Below the pieces are notes generated by a model. It made no database searches, was not told the origin of the DNA, and saw only the letters and a program-made list of their open reading frames with translations. From positions 13,687-77,686 of the forward strand of contig JAYWHX010000005.1 of assembly GCA_043777375.1 (NCBI GenBank): a stretch of 64,000 nt of DNA. Reading direction: 5' to 3'. Source of the DNA: TH-plancto1 sp043777375. Its GTDB lineage: Bacteria > Planctomycetota > Planctomycetia > Planctomycetales > Planctomycetaceae. Shown here in pieces: positions 1 to 6,873 of the stretch (positions within the stretch are counted from its first letter, which is position 1; the number at the start of each line of letters is the position of its first letter). The position numbers and the translations under genes are program-made.

Positions 1-1818
1 ACCGAACCAGCGAGCCTGTGCGTGCATGCACCTGACACACTGGAGATTCGGATTCCGGCGGAACTGGTGGCCGGGTCCGAGTTCGTCGTCACGGGACTGC
101 TGCAACCCGAGAGCGGACGTGATGGCTCGGTGAGACTCGCGGTTCAGGTCGGTACCGCCACAGCCCCACCATCGATCGCCTCGCCAGTCATCGCCAACGA
201 GGGCAGCGCCGCCCGCCAACGTATCGAGACCGCTTTCGACGAATTCCGCAGCCTCTTCCCGCCCACACTCTGCTACACCCAGATCGTCCCCGTCGACGAA
301 GTGGTGACGCTGACTCTGTACTATCGCGAAGACGATCAGCTGCGGCGGCTGATGCTCACTCCCGAGCAATCCGCACATCTCGACCAGATGTGGGACGAGC
401 TGTTCTATGTTTCATACGAACCGGTGGAACTCGTCACTGCGATTACCCAGCTGTACCAGTTCGCGACGCAGGACCGCCCCGACATGCTCCCGTTAATCGG
501 CGCTCAACAGAAGCCGGTGCAAGACCGTGCGGATGCCTTCAAGAAGCGGCTGATCGAGAACGAACCGCAACAATTGAATGCAGTGATTCAGTTCGCGGAG
601 AAGGCCTATCGCCGCCCGCTCACCTCCGCTGAGGGAACCCAACTGCGCGGTCTTTACGCCAAATTGCGGCAGGAAGAACTGCCCCACGACGAGGCGCTCC
701 GATTGACTCTCGCCCGCGTCCTCGTGGCCCCGGCGTTCCTCTACAAACTGGAGAAGCCGGGTCCGGGAGCAACTGCTGCACCCGTCTCCGACTACGAACT
801 CGCTAACCGGCTTAGTTACTTCCTCTGGTCCTCCGCGCCGGATCAGGAACTGCTGTCGCTGGCCGCAGCTGGAAAGCTGCACGATCCCGATATGCTGGCT
901 GCTCAAGCGAAGCGGATGTTGCAGGACGCCAAGGCGCGCCGACTCGCGACGGAGTTCGGGGCGCACTGGTTACACATCCATGATTTCGACCACCTCGACG
1001 AGAAGAGTGAACGCCACTTCCCGACCTTCGCCGGTTTGCGAGGCGCGATGTACGAGGAGTCGCTGCTGCTGCTGACCGACTTGTTCCAGAATGACCGGTC
1101 GCTCCTGTCGCTAGTCGATGGCGATGCGACCTTCCTCAACGAGGAACTGGCCCAGCACTACGGCATCCCCGGTGTCGTCGGCCCCGAGTGGCGACGTGTC
1201 GAAGGCGTCCGCCAATACGCGCGCGGCAGCATTCTGTCGCTGGCGACCACGATGTCCAAGCAGTCGGGAGCCTCTCGCACCAGCCCGATTCTGCGAGGCA
1301 CTTGGCTCAGCGAAGTGATGCTCGGCGAGAAACTCCCCAAGCCGCCGAAGAATGTCCTACCACTGGCGGAAACGGTGCCCGACGGTCTGACCGAACGCCA
1401 GCTGACGCAGTTGCACAGTAGTGAACCCTCGTGCGCGAAGTGTCACGTTCGCATCGACCCGTTCGGCTTCGCGCTCGAAGGCTTCGACGCGATTGGACGC
1501 CTGCGGACAACAGACGCCGCAGGCCTGCCGATCAACACCAAGACAGTGTTGTTCGACGGGACGAAGGTCGATGGTCTCAACGACATGAAGGTTTATCTCG
1601 CCCGGACCCGTCGCTCTGCCTTCGTCCGTCAGTTCACGAAGAAGCTGCTCGGATACTCGCTCGGCCGAGCCACGCTCCTCTCCGACGAGCCCCTACTCAC
1701 CGACATCCAAACCCAGCTGGGCCAGAACGACTACCACGTCGGCATCGTCATCGAAGCCATCGTCCGCAGTCCGCAATTCCGCGAGATTCGCGGGCAGGAC
1801 GTGGCGAGTGAGGAGTGA
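1..1818 (+). CDS. DUF1592/DUF1588/DUF1585 secreted cytochrome-like protein, 5' end missing
   Basis: The reading frame is open to the first base of the window, so the N-terminus (normally a signal peptide, a cytochrome c domain and DUF1587) is cut off. A GTG at 22 is only an internal candidate start. The visible ~600 residues follow the family order: DUF1592 (from about residue 190, with AEKAYRRPLT and ANRLSYFLWSSAPD), DUF1588 (with the haem-like site CAKCH followed by IDPFGFALEGFDAIGR) and DUF1585 at the C-terminus (LGYSLGR, ending in IVRSPQFREI). In planctomycetes this gene usually sits directly before a DUF1552 gene; here that partner begins about 1.46 kb downstream. The biochemical role of the family is unknown; an extracytoplasmic redox or polysaccharide-related function is only inferred. 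Confidence 0.85.
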   Translation, partial: TEPASLCVHAPDTLEIRIPAELVAGSEFVVTGLLQPESGRDGSVRLAVQVGTATAPPSIASPVIANEGSAARQRIETAFDEFRSLFPPTLCYTQIVPVDEVVTLTLYYREDDQLRRLMLTPEQSAHLDQMWDELFYVSYEPVELVTAITQLYQFATQDRPDMLPLIGAQQKPVQDRADAFKKRLIENEPQQLNAVIQFAEKAYRRPLTSAEGTQLRGLYAKLRQEELPHDEALRLTLARVLVAPAFLYKLEKPGPGATAAPVSDYELANRLSYFLWSSAPDQELLSLAAAGKLHDPDMLAAQAKRMLQDAKARRLATEFGAHWLHIHDFDHLDEKSERHFPTFAGLRGAMYEESLLLLTDLFQNDRSLLSLVDGDATFLNEELAQHYGIPGVVGPEWRRVEGVRQYARGSILSLATTMSKQSGASRTSPILRGTWLSEVMLGEKLPKPPKNVLPLAETVPDGLTERQLTQLHSSEPSCAKCHVRIDPFGFALEGFDAIGRLRTTDAAGLPINTKTVLFDGTKVDGLNDMKVYLARTRRSAFVRQFTKKLLGYSLGRATLLSDEPLLTDIQTQLGQNDYHVGIVIEAIVRSPQFREIRGQDVASEE

Positions 1819-2348
1819 ACACTCGCAATTGGAATCACTTTAGGAGATCACTCATATCCATTCCAAAGATCGTTCGTCGAGCGTTGTGGATATGCGCCTG
1901 TATTGTGATTCTGTTGCCGATGATGGTGGTCTGCCGACACGTGAATTTGAAGACCGTGGTCTCGACGATCGAACAAAATGGCGGCGCGATCTCTGATGAT
2001 GAGGCGATCTACTTCTGGGGACCTTCGTCCGTGACATTCAATCTCCCAGGGAACCGAGTTATTCCTGCGGATGTCAACGCGAAGCAGATTTGCCAGGCGC
2101 TGTCTGATTTCCATCACTTGGATCGGATCGACTTTACCGGAACCCCGCTGAGCGATCCGTTCTTTGTCGAATTGTCTCAGCGATGCCGAATCCCGATGAT
2201 TCAACTCCGGCACACACGGTGTGGAGATCAAGGAGTCCAAGCGCTCGCGAACAACGGAGCCACAAAGGAGTTGTCTTTGGAAGGCTTGCTCCTGTCGGAT
2301 GAGACGCTTTCACTGCTTGATCGGAAAGGGATTCGATACACAAAATAA
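1815..2348 (+). CDS. Hypothetical membrane-anchored protein
   Basis: This 177-residue protein has a basic N-terminus followed by one hydrophobic segment (about residues 22-40, ALWICACIVILLPMMVV), so it is probably a single-pass protein with its C-terminal domain outside the cytoplasm. The C-terminal half has leucine-rich-repeat-like spacing (LDRIDFTGTPLSD, GVQALANNGATKELSLEGLLLSDETLSLL), a pattern common in planctomycete anchored proteins. The GTG start overlaps the stop of the DUF1592 gene by four bases; AGGAG lies at 1811-1815, too close to that GTG to serve it, so the true start may be slightly different. Function is unknown. Confidence 0.6.
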   Translation: MNTRNWNHFRRSLISIPKIVRRALWICACIVILLPMMVVCRHVNLKTVVSTIEQNGGAISDDEAIYFWGPSSVTFNLPGNRVIPADVNAKQICQALSDFHHLDRIDFTGTPLSDPFFVELSQRCRIPMIQLRHTRCGDQGVQALANNGATKELSLEGLLLSDETLSLLDRKGIRYTK

Positions 2349-2435
2349 GAAGGATTTGGGGAGCCCCTGCGAGGTGGATCGGATATCATTTAGCTCACGA
2401 TGGACGATCATGACACAGCGGACGAGAGGTAAGTG

Positions 2436-2681
2436 ATGAACGACGTGATCACATCCAGTTCGACACCCATGTCTCCCCCGTTTGTTGTGGAGTTCATGGA
2501 CCGGGATATGGTCGAAATGCTTAGCTCGAAGACCACGACTGAGAAAATCGCGATGGTGGGGGCTGCCCACCGGACAGTGAAGCTTTTGATGGCATGCGGG
2601 ATCCGGGGAACTCATCCGGATTGGTCGGATGAGCAAATCCAAGCTGAGGTGACCCGGAGGATATTCAGTGGAACAACCTGA
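2436..2681 (+). CDS. Small helical protein, candidate antitoxin-like partner (copy 1)
   Basis: This 81-residue acidic protein overlaps the following nucleotidyltransferase gene by 14 bases. An ATG at 2436 is preceded by GAGAGG and is preferred to the GTG just before it. The C-terminal half (EKIAMVGAAHRTVKLLM, then GI, a Pro, AEVTRRIF) shares the spaced pattern EK-A, H, M-x-x-GI, P, AE-x-x-RR with the protein at 24858-25130, which stands in the same position before a paralogous nucleotidyltransferase. Small helical proteins before MNT-fold enzymes are often antitoxins (Rv0078B-like families are one example), but that assignment is inference. No DNA-binding motif is obvious. Confidence 0.65.
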   Translation: MNDVITSSSTPMSPPFVVEFMDRDMVEMLSSKTTTEKIAMVGAAHRTVKLLMACGIRGTHPDWSDEQIQAEVTRRIFSGTT

Positions 2682-3240
2682 CGTTCTGCGATACGCAGTC
2701 GGAGTCCTCGAACAGCTTGAAATCCCATATCTCGTGGTGGGTTCCTTTGCGACCTCCATTTGGGGGGAACCTCGCATGACGTTGGATATCGACATTGTGA
2801 TCGATCTTCTTCCGAACCAGATCGAATCACTTTGTCGGGCTTTCCCCCCTCCTGATTTCTATGTCAGCGAGACTGCGGTCCGTGAAGCCTTGAGTCGACG
2901 GAGGCAGTTTAACGTTTTGTATCCCACCACAGCGGTGAAGATCGACTTCATGATTCCTAGGCTCGACGACTGGGGTCGCATACAGATGACTCGCGGTCGA
3001 ACTCGCCTCTATGATGGCGACATCAACCTGCAAGTGTGCAGCCCTGAAGATGTCATCATTTCAAAGATGCGGTACTACAAGGAAGGCAAATCCCCGAAGC
3101 ACTTGCGAGACATCGCGGGGGTTCTCAATCTCCAGAAGGGATCACTCGACCGCGATTACATCCAGAAATGGGCCGATTCGTCAGATTTGAAAGAGATCTG
3201 GCAGCAGATACTGCTGGAAGAGAAAATCAAGTGCGACTGA
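2668..3240 (+). CDS. MNT-fold nucleotidyltransferase, AbiEii/DUF6036-like (copy 1)
   Basis: This 190-residue protein has the nucleotidyltransferase signature: VVGSFATSIWG, then DIDIVID carrying the Asp-x-Asp pair, and a later strand Asp in VKIDFMI. A conserved C-terminal block EDVIISKM...HLRDIAGV...LDRDYIQKW is shared with the paralogue at 25127-25684. The GTG start at 2668 lies inside the upstream small gene and is served by GGAGG at 2656-2660, seven bases before it, so the two genes look translationally coupled. Relatives act as toxins that nucleotidylate or phosphorylate RNA or proteins, or as stand-alone transferases; the substrate cannot be read from the sequence. The module separates a DUF1592 gene from its DUF1552 partner. 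Confidence 0.75.
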   Translation: MEQPDVLRYAVGVLEQLEIPYLVVGSFATSIWGEPRMTLDIDIVIDLLPNQIESLCRAFPPPDFYVSETAVREALSRRRQFNVLYPTTAVKIDFMIPRLDDWGRIQMTRGRTRLYDGDINLQVCSPEDVIISKMRYYKEGKSPKHLRDIAGVLNLQKGSLDRDYIQKWADSSDLKEIWQQILLEEKIKCD

Positions 3241-3278
3241 ATGCTCCCGCCCCAAATCTATTCACAGGACACCTCCCC

Positions 3279-4583
3279 ATGCCCCAGCACTTCTCCCGTC
3301 GCACGTTCCTTCGCGGTCTCGGCGTCTCGATGGCGCTCCCGTGGATGGAGTCGATTCCGGTCTGGGGAGATGAGATCACCTCCACGGCTCAGTCGTCGAG
3401 CGAGGCTCCCGTCCGGATGGCGGTCCTCTTCTCCGGCAACGGCTACCACAGTAAAGAGTGGTGGGCCAAGGGCGAGGGGCAGGGCATGGAGTTGGGGCAA
3501 GTGCTCGCTCCGCTGCATGACCTCCGCGAGAAGCTGCTCTTTGTTCAGGGGCTGTACAACGCCGAAGCGACCAAGGGGAACATTCACAGTTCCCAGACCG
3601 GCAACCTGCTGTCGGGGGCTCCGCTGGCTTCAGGCGGCGACATCAGGTCGGGGACCAGCGTCGATCAGCTGCTGGCTCAGACCTACGGTCGTTCGACGAA
3701 GGTGCAAAGCCTGGTCCTCGGATGCGAGGCGGCGAACCCCTCGGTCCACAAGAACTACTCGATGCTGTATAGCTCGCACATCTCGTGGAGCTCCCCGACG
3801 ACACCGACGCCACTTGAACTGTATCCCGCATTGGCATTTGACCGGCTATTCAAAGACGAAGCCCAGAAGGGCGACAAGAGCGTGCTGGATGCGGTCCTGG
3901 AAGATGCGACCGATATCCGCCGGCAGATCAGCTACAGCGATCAGCGGAAGCTCGACGAGTACCTCGACTCGGTTCGTGATGTCGAACAGCGGATCGAACA
4001 TGCCGGGCAGAAGGGCGAGCTGCAAGGGTGGCGTCCGACCCTCGACACGCCGAACATTCCGCGCCCCGCAGATGGCATCCCGCAGAACATCGCCGACCAT
4101 ATGCGGCTGATGTGCGACATTTTGGTGCTCGGGTTCCAGACGGATACGACCCGTATCAGCACGCTGAAGCTGAACAACGACCACTCGTCACTGCGGTTCC
4201 CGCACCTGGGGGTCGACTACATGATCCACCATCTGCTGTCCCACTCCGACACCGCCGACTGGCTGAAGGTCAACCAGTTCTTCACCGAGCAGCTAGGCTA
4301 CATCGCGAGGAAGCTCGACGCGATTCAGGAAGGCGACCGCACCCTGCTGGATAACTCGATGCTGATGATGTGTTCCAGCATGATGACTGGCGGGCACAAC
4401 AACGATCAGCTGCCGGTCGTGATGGTTGGCGGTGGGGGTGGCCGGATTCAGGGCGGTCGAGTGCTCGATTATCGCAACCAGCCGAACAAGCAGATGTGCC
4501 GGTTGTATCTATCGATGATGGACAAGATGAATGTCCGTCCGAAGACGTTTGGCGATGCGACGGAAGCCCTGAACGAGGTGTGA
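3279..4583 (+). CDS. DUF1552 domain protein, Tat-exported
   Basis: The 434-residue product starts at ATG 3279 with a twin-arginine leader (SRRTFLRGLGVSMALPWME), which fixes the start despite an open frame further upstream to 3168. Family landmarks include PVRMAVLFSGNGYHSKEWW, SVDQLLAQTYG, DYMIHHLLSHS and a C-terminal glycine run followed by the LYLSMMDKMNV-type ending. DUF1552 proteins belong to the alkaline-phosphatase-like/sulfatase superfamily neighbourhood of DUF1501 and normally occur beside DUF1592 proteins in planctomycetes. They are thought to act in the periplasm, but no substrate is known. The gene starts 38 bases after the nucleotidyltransferase stop. Confidence 0.9.
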   Translation: MPQHFSRRTFLRGLGVSMALPWMESIPVWGDEITSTAQSSSEAPVRMAVLFSGNGYHSKEWWAKGEGQGMELGQVLAPLHDLREKLLFVQGLYNAEATKGNIHSSQTGNLLSGAPLASGGDIRSGTSVDQLLAQTYGRSTKVQSLVLGCEAANPSVHKNYSMLYSSHISWSSPTTPTPLELYPALAFDRLFKDEAQKGDKSVLDAVLEDATDIRRQISYSDQRKLDEYLDSVRDVEQRIEHAGQKGELQGWRPTLDTPNIPRPADGIPQNIADHMRLMCDILVLGFQTDTTRISTLKLNNDHSSLRFPHLGVDYMIHHLLSHSDTADWLKVNQFFTEQLGYIARKLDAIQEGDRTLLDNSMLMMCSSMMTGGHNNDQLPVVMVGGGGGRIQGGRVLDYRNQPNKQMCRLYLSMMDKMNVRPKTFGDATEALNEV

Positions 4584-4886
4584 GTCCCCCAGACGAAAAT
4601 CGTCTCCTCACCACACCAGTTGGTTCTGTGGATTAGAATCTGGTCCGAAACAACTTCCCGAAAGTCCTGACGAAGGATCACCGCAGAGGACGCTGAGGAC
4701 CGCAGAGGTCCGAGTGATCTCTGGGATTCTCCTCTGCGAACCTCTGCGTCCTCTGCGGTGAATTTGGGGAACTTGTATCGAGCCGGTTCCTGAGCCAGCT
4801 GCGCCAGCAAGGGCCGCGTCACCATACACCCCGTTCCCCTGACTGGCGCTGCAGTCCGGATCGTTCACTCGCACATCGCTGCTGGA
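4584..4886. other. Intergenic gap with repeat copies, no gene seen
   Basis: The gap lies between the convergent ends of the DUF1552 gene and the minus-strand paralogue array. It holds the CCGCAGAGGACG-type hairpin at 4679-4760 and a solitary half-copy of the GCGCCAGCAAGGGCCGCG repeat near 4800-4820. A minus-strand frame through it consists of repeat sequence and is not a gene. Confidence 0.6.
4679..4760. repeat. Imperfect inverted repeat, CCGCAGAGGACGC family
   Basis: Left arm 4679-4708 and right arm 4731-4760 pair over about 30 bases with a few mismatches. The core reads CACCGCAGAGGACG on the left and CGTCCTCTGCGGTG on the right, with a 22-base loop. A second copy of the same family is at 30622-30733. 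There is no T-tract, so it looks like a dispersed palindromic (REP-like) element rather than a simple terminator. Confidence 0.75.
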
Positions 4887-5441
4887 CTACGGCTTCGGAC
4901 CATTCACGACCCGCGTAAAAACGACCGTGTCATACTCCATCTGTTTATCGGGCTCCCACCAAGTCACGGTAAAAGTCTCAGCACCGACCGCCGAGAGCCG
5001 CCCGTTCGATCCCTCATAATCCATCACAATTCCTGAGACGCCCTGCATCGCATTCCGCACTCGCCAGCGTGCCAGAATCCAGAGAACCCGGAGCCGCTTC
5101 GCCGTCGGGTGAATTGGATTGAGCAGGAGCCGGCCATCTCGAATCGACCAGTTCATGACTCCCTTCATCTCTTCAGTATTCGCAGCTCTCCCGGGTGCCG
5201 CAACCCAGTGATACAAGTTGTGATAATGCAAGCTTCGGTCGCTTCGCAGCTGCCAAGTCCGCGTGCAGGTCGAGCCATCTTCGTATAACTCGGTCGTCGT
5301 CCATTGCCCCACGAACTGCTGTTCGAGTGTACTGAGTCGATTCCCCCGCCACGCAGTCAGCCCGCCCAAAGCCGCCAGCAGCAACAGCGCACACAGCCAC
5401 CAAATACGTCGGCCTCCTTGGGTTACCGTAGGTGTCGTCAC
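4887..5441 (-). CDS. Single-pass membrane protein, third of a tandem paralogue trio
   Basis: This 184-residue protein has a short cytoplasmic N-terminus, one transmembrane segment (IWWLCALLLLAALGGLTAW) and an outside domain beginning LEQQFVGQWTTTE. Two upstream neighbours on the same strand share the layout TM, then E-x-Q-x-VG-x-W, a central W/R pattern, DGRL and a late TVTWW strand, so the three arose by tandem duplication. The GTG start overlaps the preceding stop in a GTGA junction, and GAGGAG sits just upstream, so it is co-translated. The outside domain looks beta-rich, lipocalin-like in flavour, but no known family can be named. Confidence 0.65.
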   Translation of the reverse strand: MTTPTVTQGGRRIWWLCALLLLAALGGLTAWRGNRLSTLEQQFVGQWTTTELYEDGSTCTRTWQLRSDRSLHYHNLYHWVAAPGRAANTEEMKGVMNWSIRDGRLLLNPIHPTAKRLRVLWILARWRVRNAMQGVSGIVMDYEGSNGRLSAVGAETFTVTWWEPDKQMEYDTVVFTRVVNGPKP

Positions 5442-6028
5442 GGGATGCTCTCCTCAGTGACCACCTGACGGCTCCAGACCTGTGTGGGAGTGTCAGCCTG
5501 CTTCCATGGATCCCACCACGTCACGGTCAACGACCGTTCCTCAATAGACTCGACCCGCGCTTGCTCCAATTCACCGTCGATGATCCCCGTCTTCTTCCCG
5601 GTCAAGCAACTCCGAATGTTATGAAAGACATACATGCCCATCAGGTTCAATCGCTTCAAGGCCGGACGCTCTGGATCGATAATGAGCTGCCCTTTCCGCA
5701 CTCGCCAAGTCCCTTCGGTGCTTTGGTCGTCATGCCGGGCCGGTCTTCCCAGGCGGGCCGCCCATTGATTCGAGTTGTGGAGATGACAAGTGTGGTCTGG
5801 GCGGAACAGCCAATCCTGAGCAAAGGTTGAGCCATCTGTTTCCACTCCAGACCGCGTCCACGCGCCCACGAGTTGACGTTCCATTTCATTGAGCCGAGTC
5901 GACTGCCACCAGAGACCGCAGCCGATGCCAGCGAACAGTAACAGGGCTAGCACTCTCCAGCGGCGTGCCATTTTCATCAGGTGTGGAATCACCAAGGCTT
6001 CACCGTGAAGAAGGAGCAGGTGCTTCAT
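5438..6028 (-). CDS. Single-pass membrane protein, second of a tandem paralogue trio
   Basis: The product is up to 196 residues. Internal starts at 5977 or 5971 (MKMARRWRVLALLLF) would give a more normal signal-anchor and avoid the 29-base overlap with the upstream gene; no clear ribosome site decides between them. The anchor is followed by MERQLVGAWTRSG and a late SLTVTWWDPWKQ strand, both matching the downstream paralogue closely (DGST, TVTWW). It overlaps the next gene by four bases. Function unknown. Confidence 0.6.
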   Translation of the reverse strand: MKHLLLLHGEALVIPHLMKMARRWRVLALLLFAGIGCGLWWQSTRLNEMERQLVGAWTRSGVETDGSTFAQDWLFRPDHTCHLHNSNQWAARLGRPARHDDQSTEGTWRVRKGQLIIDPERPALKRLNLMGMYVFHNIRSCLTGKKTGIIDGELEQARVESIEERSLTVTWWDPWKQADTPTQVWSRQVVTEESIP

Positions 6029-6551
6029 GTGAATCGTCGACAGCTGGCATTGTCATCGACCCCTCACGGGTCATGATCACCGTCAGCCCATCGACGTGGG
6101 TCAGCGAGTTCACCCAGGTAATCTGGAATGAGTCGTCGTTGATCCAGGTGACACGGCCATCGGAACCGTCATTTTGCATGTCACGCCACCCGGTGAATCC
6201 CCGATCGACCAAGCATTGGATTTGCTCTGAGACCCAATAGCGGATTCGCCCTGAGAATCTTCCGTCTGCAACACTCCAGACACGCGAATAGGGATCGGCA
6301 GCACTCAAGATCGGATCGTTAAACAGCGATCGGTTGCTCTGAAATACAATCCATGTGGCCCGGGGCCCAAACGCCGTCGGCGTCATGTAATTCCACCGAC
6401 CCACCATCCGCTGTTCCTCCGGGTTCAGCTGAGCGGAGATTTGCCAGCAAACGACCACACCGATTGTGACCAGCAACATGAGCGCGCACAGCCACTGAGA
6501 CCGGCGGCGGCCTGTGAGTGCAGTAGGCATTGGGGCGGCGGACTGAGACAT
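6000..6551 (-). CDS. Single-pass membrane protein, first of a tandem paralogue trio
   Basis: The 183-residue product has a transmembrane segment (WLCALMLLVTIGVVVCW) and then PEEQRMVGRWNYMT, followed by VADGRFSGRI and SFQITWVNS. It is the most divergent of the three tandem copies but keeps the E-x-Q-x-VG-x-W motif and spacing. It is the promoter-proximal gene of the minus-strand trio. Nothing identifies a ligand or enzyme activity. Confidence 0.6.
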   Translation of the reverse strand: MSQSAAPMPTALTGRRRSQWLCALMLLVTIGVVVCWQISAQLNPEEQRMVGRWNYMTPTAFGPRATWIVFQSNRSLFNDPILSAADPYSRVWSVADGRFSGRIRYWVSEQIQCLVDRGFTGWRDMQNDGSDGRVTWINDDSFQITWVNSLTHVDGLTVIMTREGSMTMPAVDDSHEAPAPSSR

Positions 6552-6873
6552 CGCGTTCCAGAGCAGTTTTCAGAAAAGGCAAACAGGAAAAGGCAGACAG
6601 GAATGTCTGCCCCACTGGACAGTGGCACAGACATTCCTGTCTGTGTCGACTAAAGGTGGATTCTGAACATGTTCCAAGGAGTTGCGGGGAAGTTCAATAC
6701 CCTGGCCAGTCTACGCCGTACGACTGGACTCACGCGAACACAAAAACTCAATCCAACCACTGTTGTTTGATCTTCGCCAGTGGTCGACTTGCGTCCCCCA
6801 CCGATTCTCTGCAAGATGCGATGACGGTGCGTTTGTTCACATTTCCCACATCACGTCCGAACGGGCCTGCTCG
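6552..6873. other. Divergent intergenic region between membrane trio and comM-like gene
   Basis: This 322-base gap must carry the promoters of the minus-strand trio and the plus-strand AAA gene. It contains the palindromic element at 6590-6645. The plus frame is open upstream of 6874 (to 6682), but the predicted peptide there is unlike the family N-terminus, so it is treated as non-coding. Confidence 0.5.
6590..6645. repeat. Palindromic element, GCAGACAGGAATGTCTGC family
   Basis: Left arm GGCAGACAGGAATGTCTGCC (from 6591) and right arm CACAGACATTCCTGTCTGTG pair with each other and are also nearly self-palindromic. The loop itself contains the small stem CCACTGGACAGTGG. Another copy of the family lies in frame inside the large gene at 37904-37986. 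Confidence 0.8.

Noticed and set aside
6682..6873. Upstream extension of the comM-like frame
   Set aside because: Family members start MLAKLFTYSLFGIDA; the extension has no conservation pattern and overlaps the divergent promoter region.
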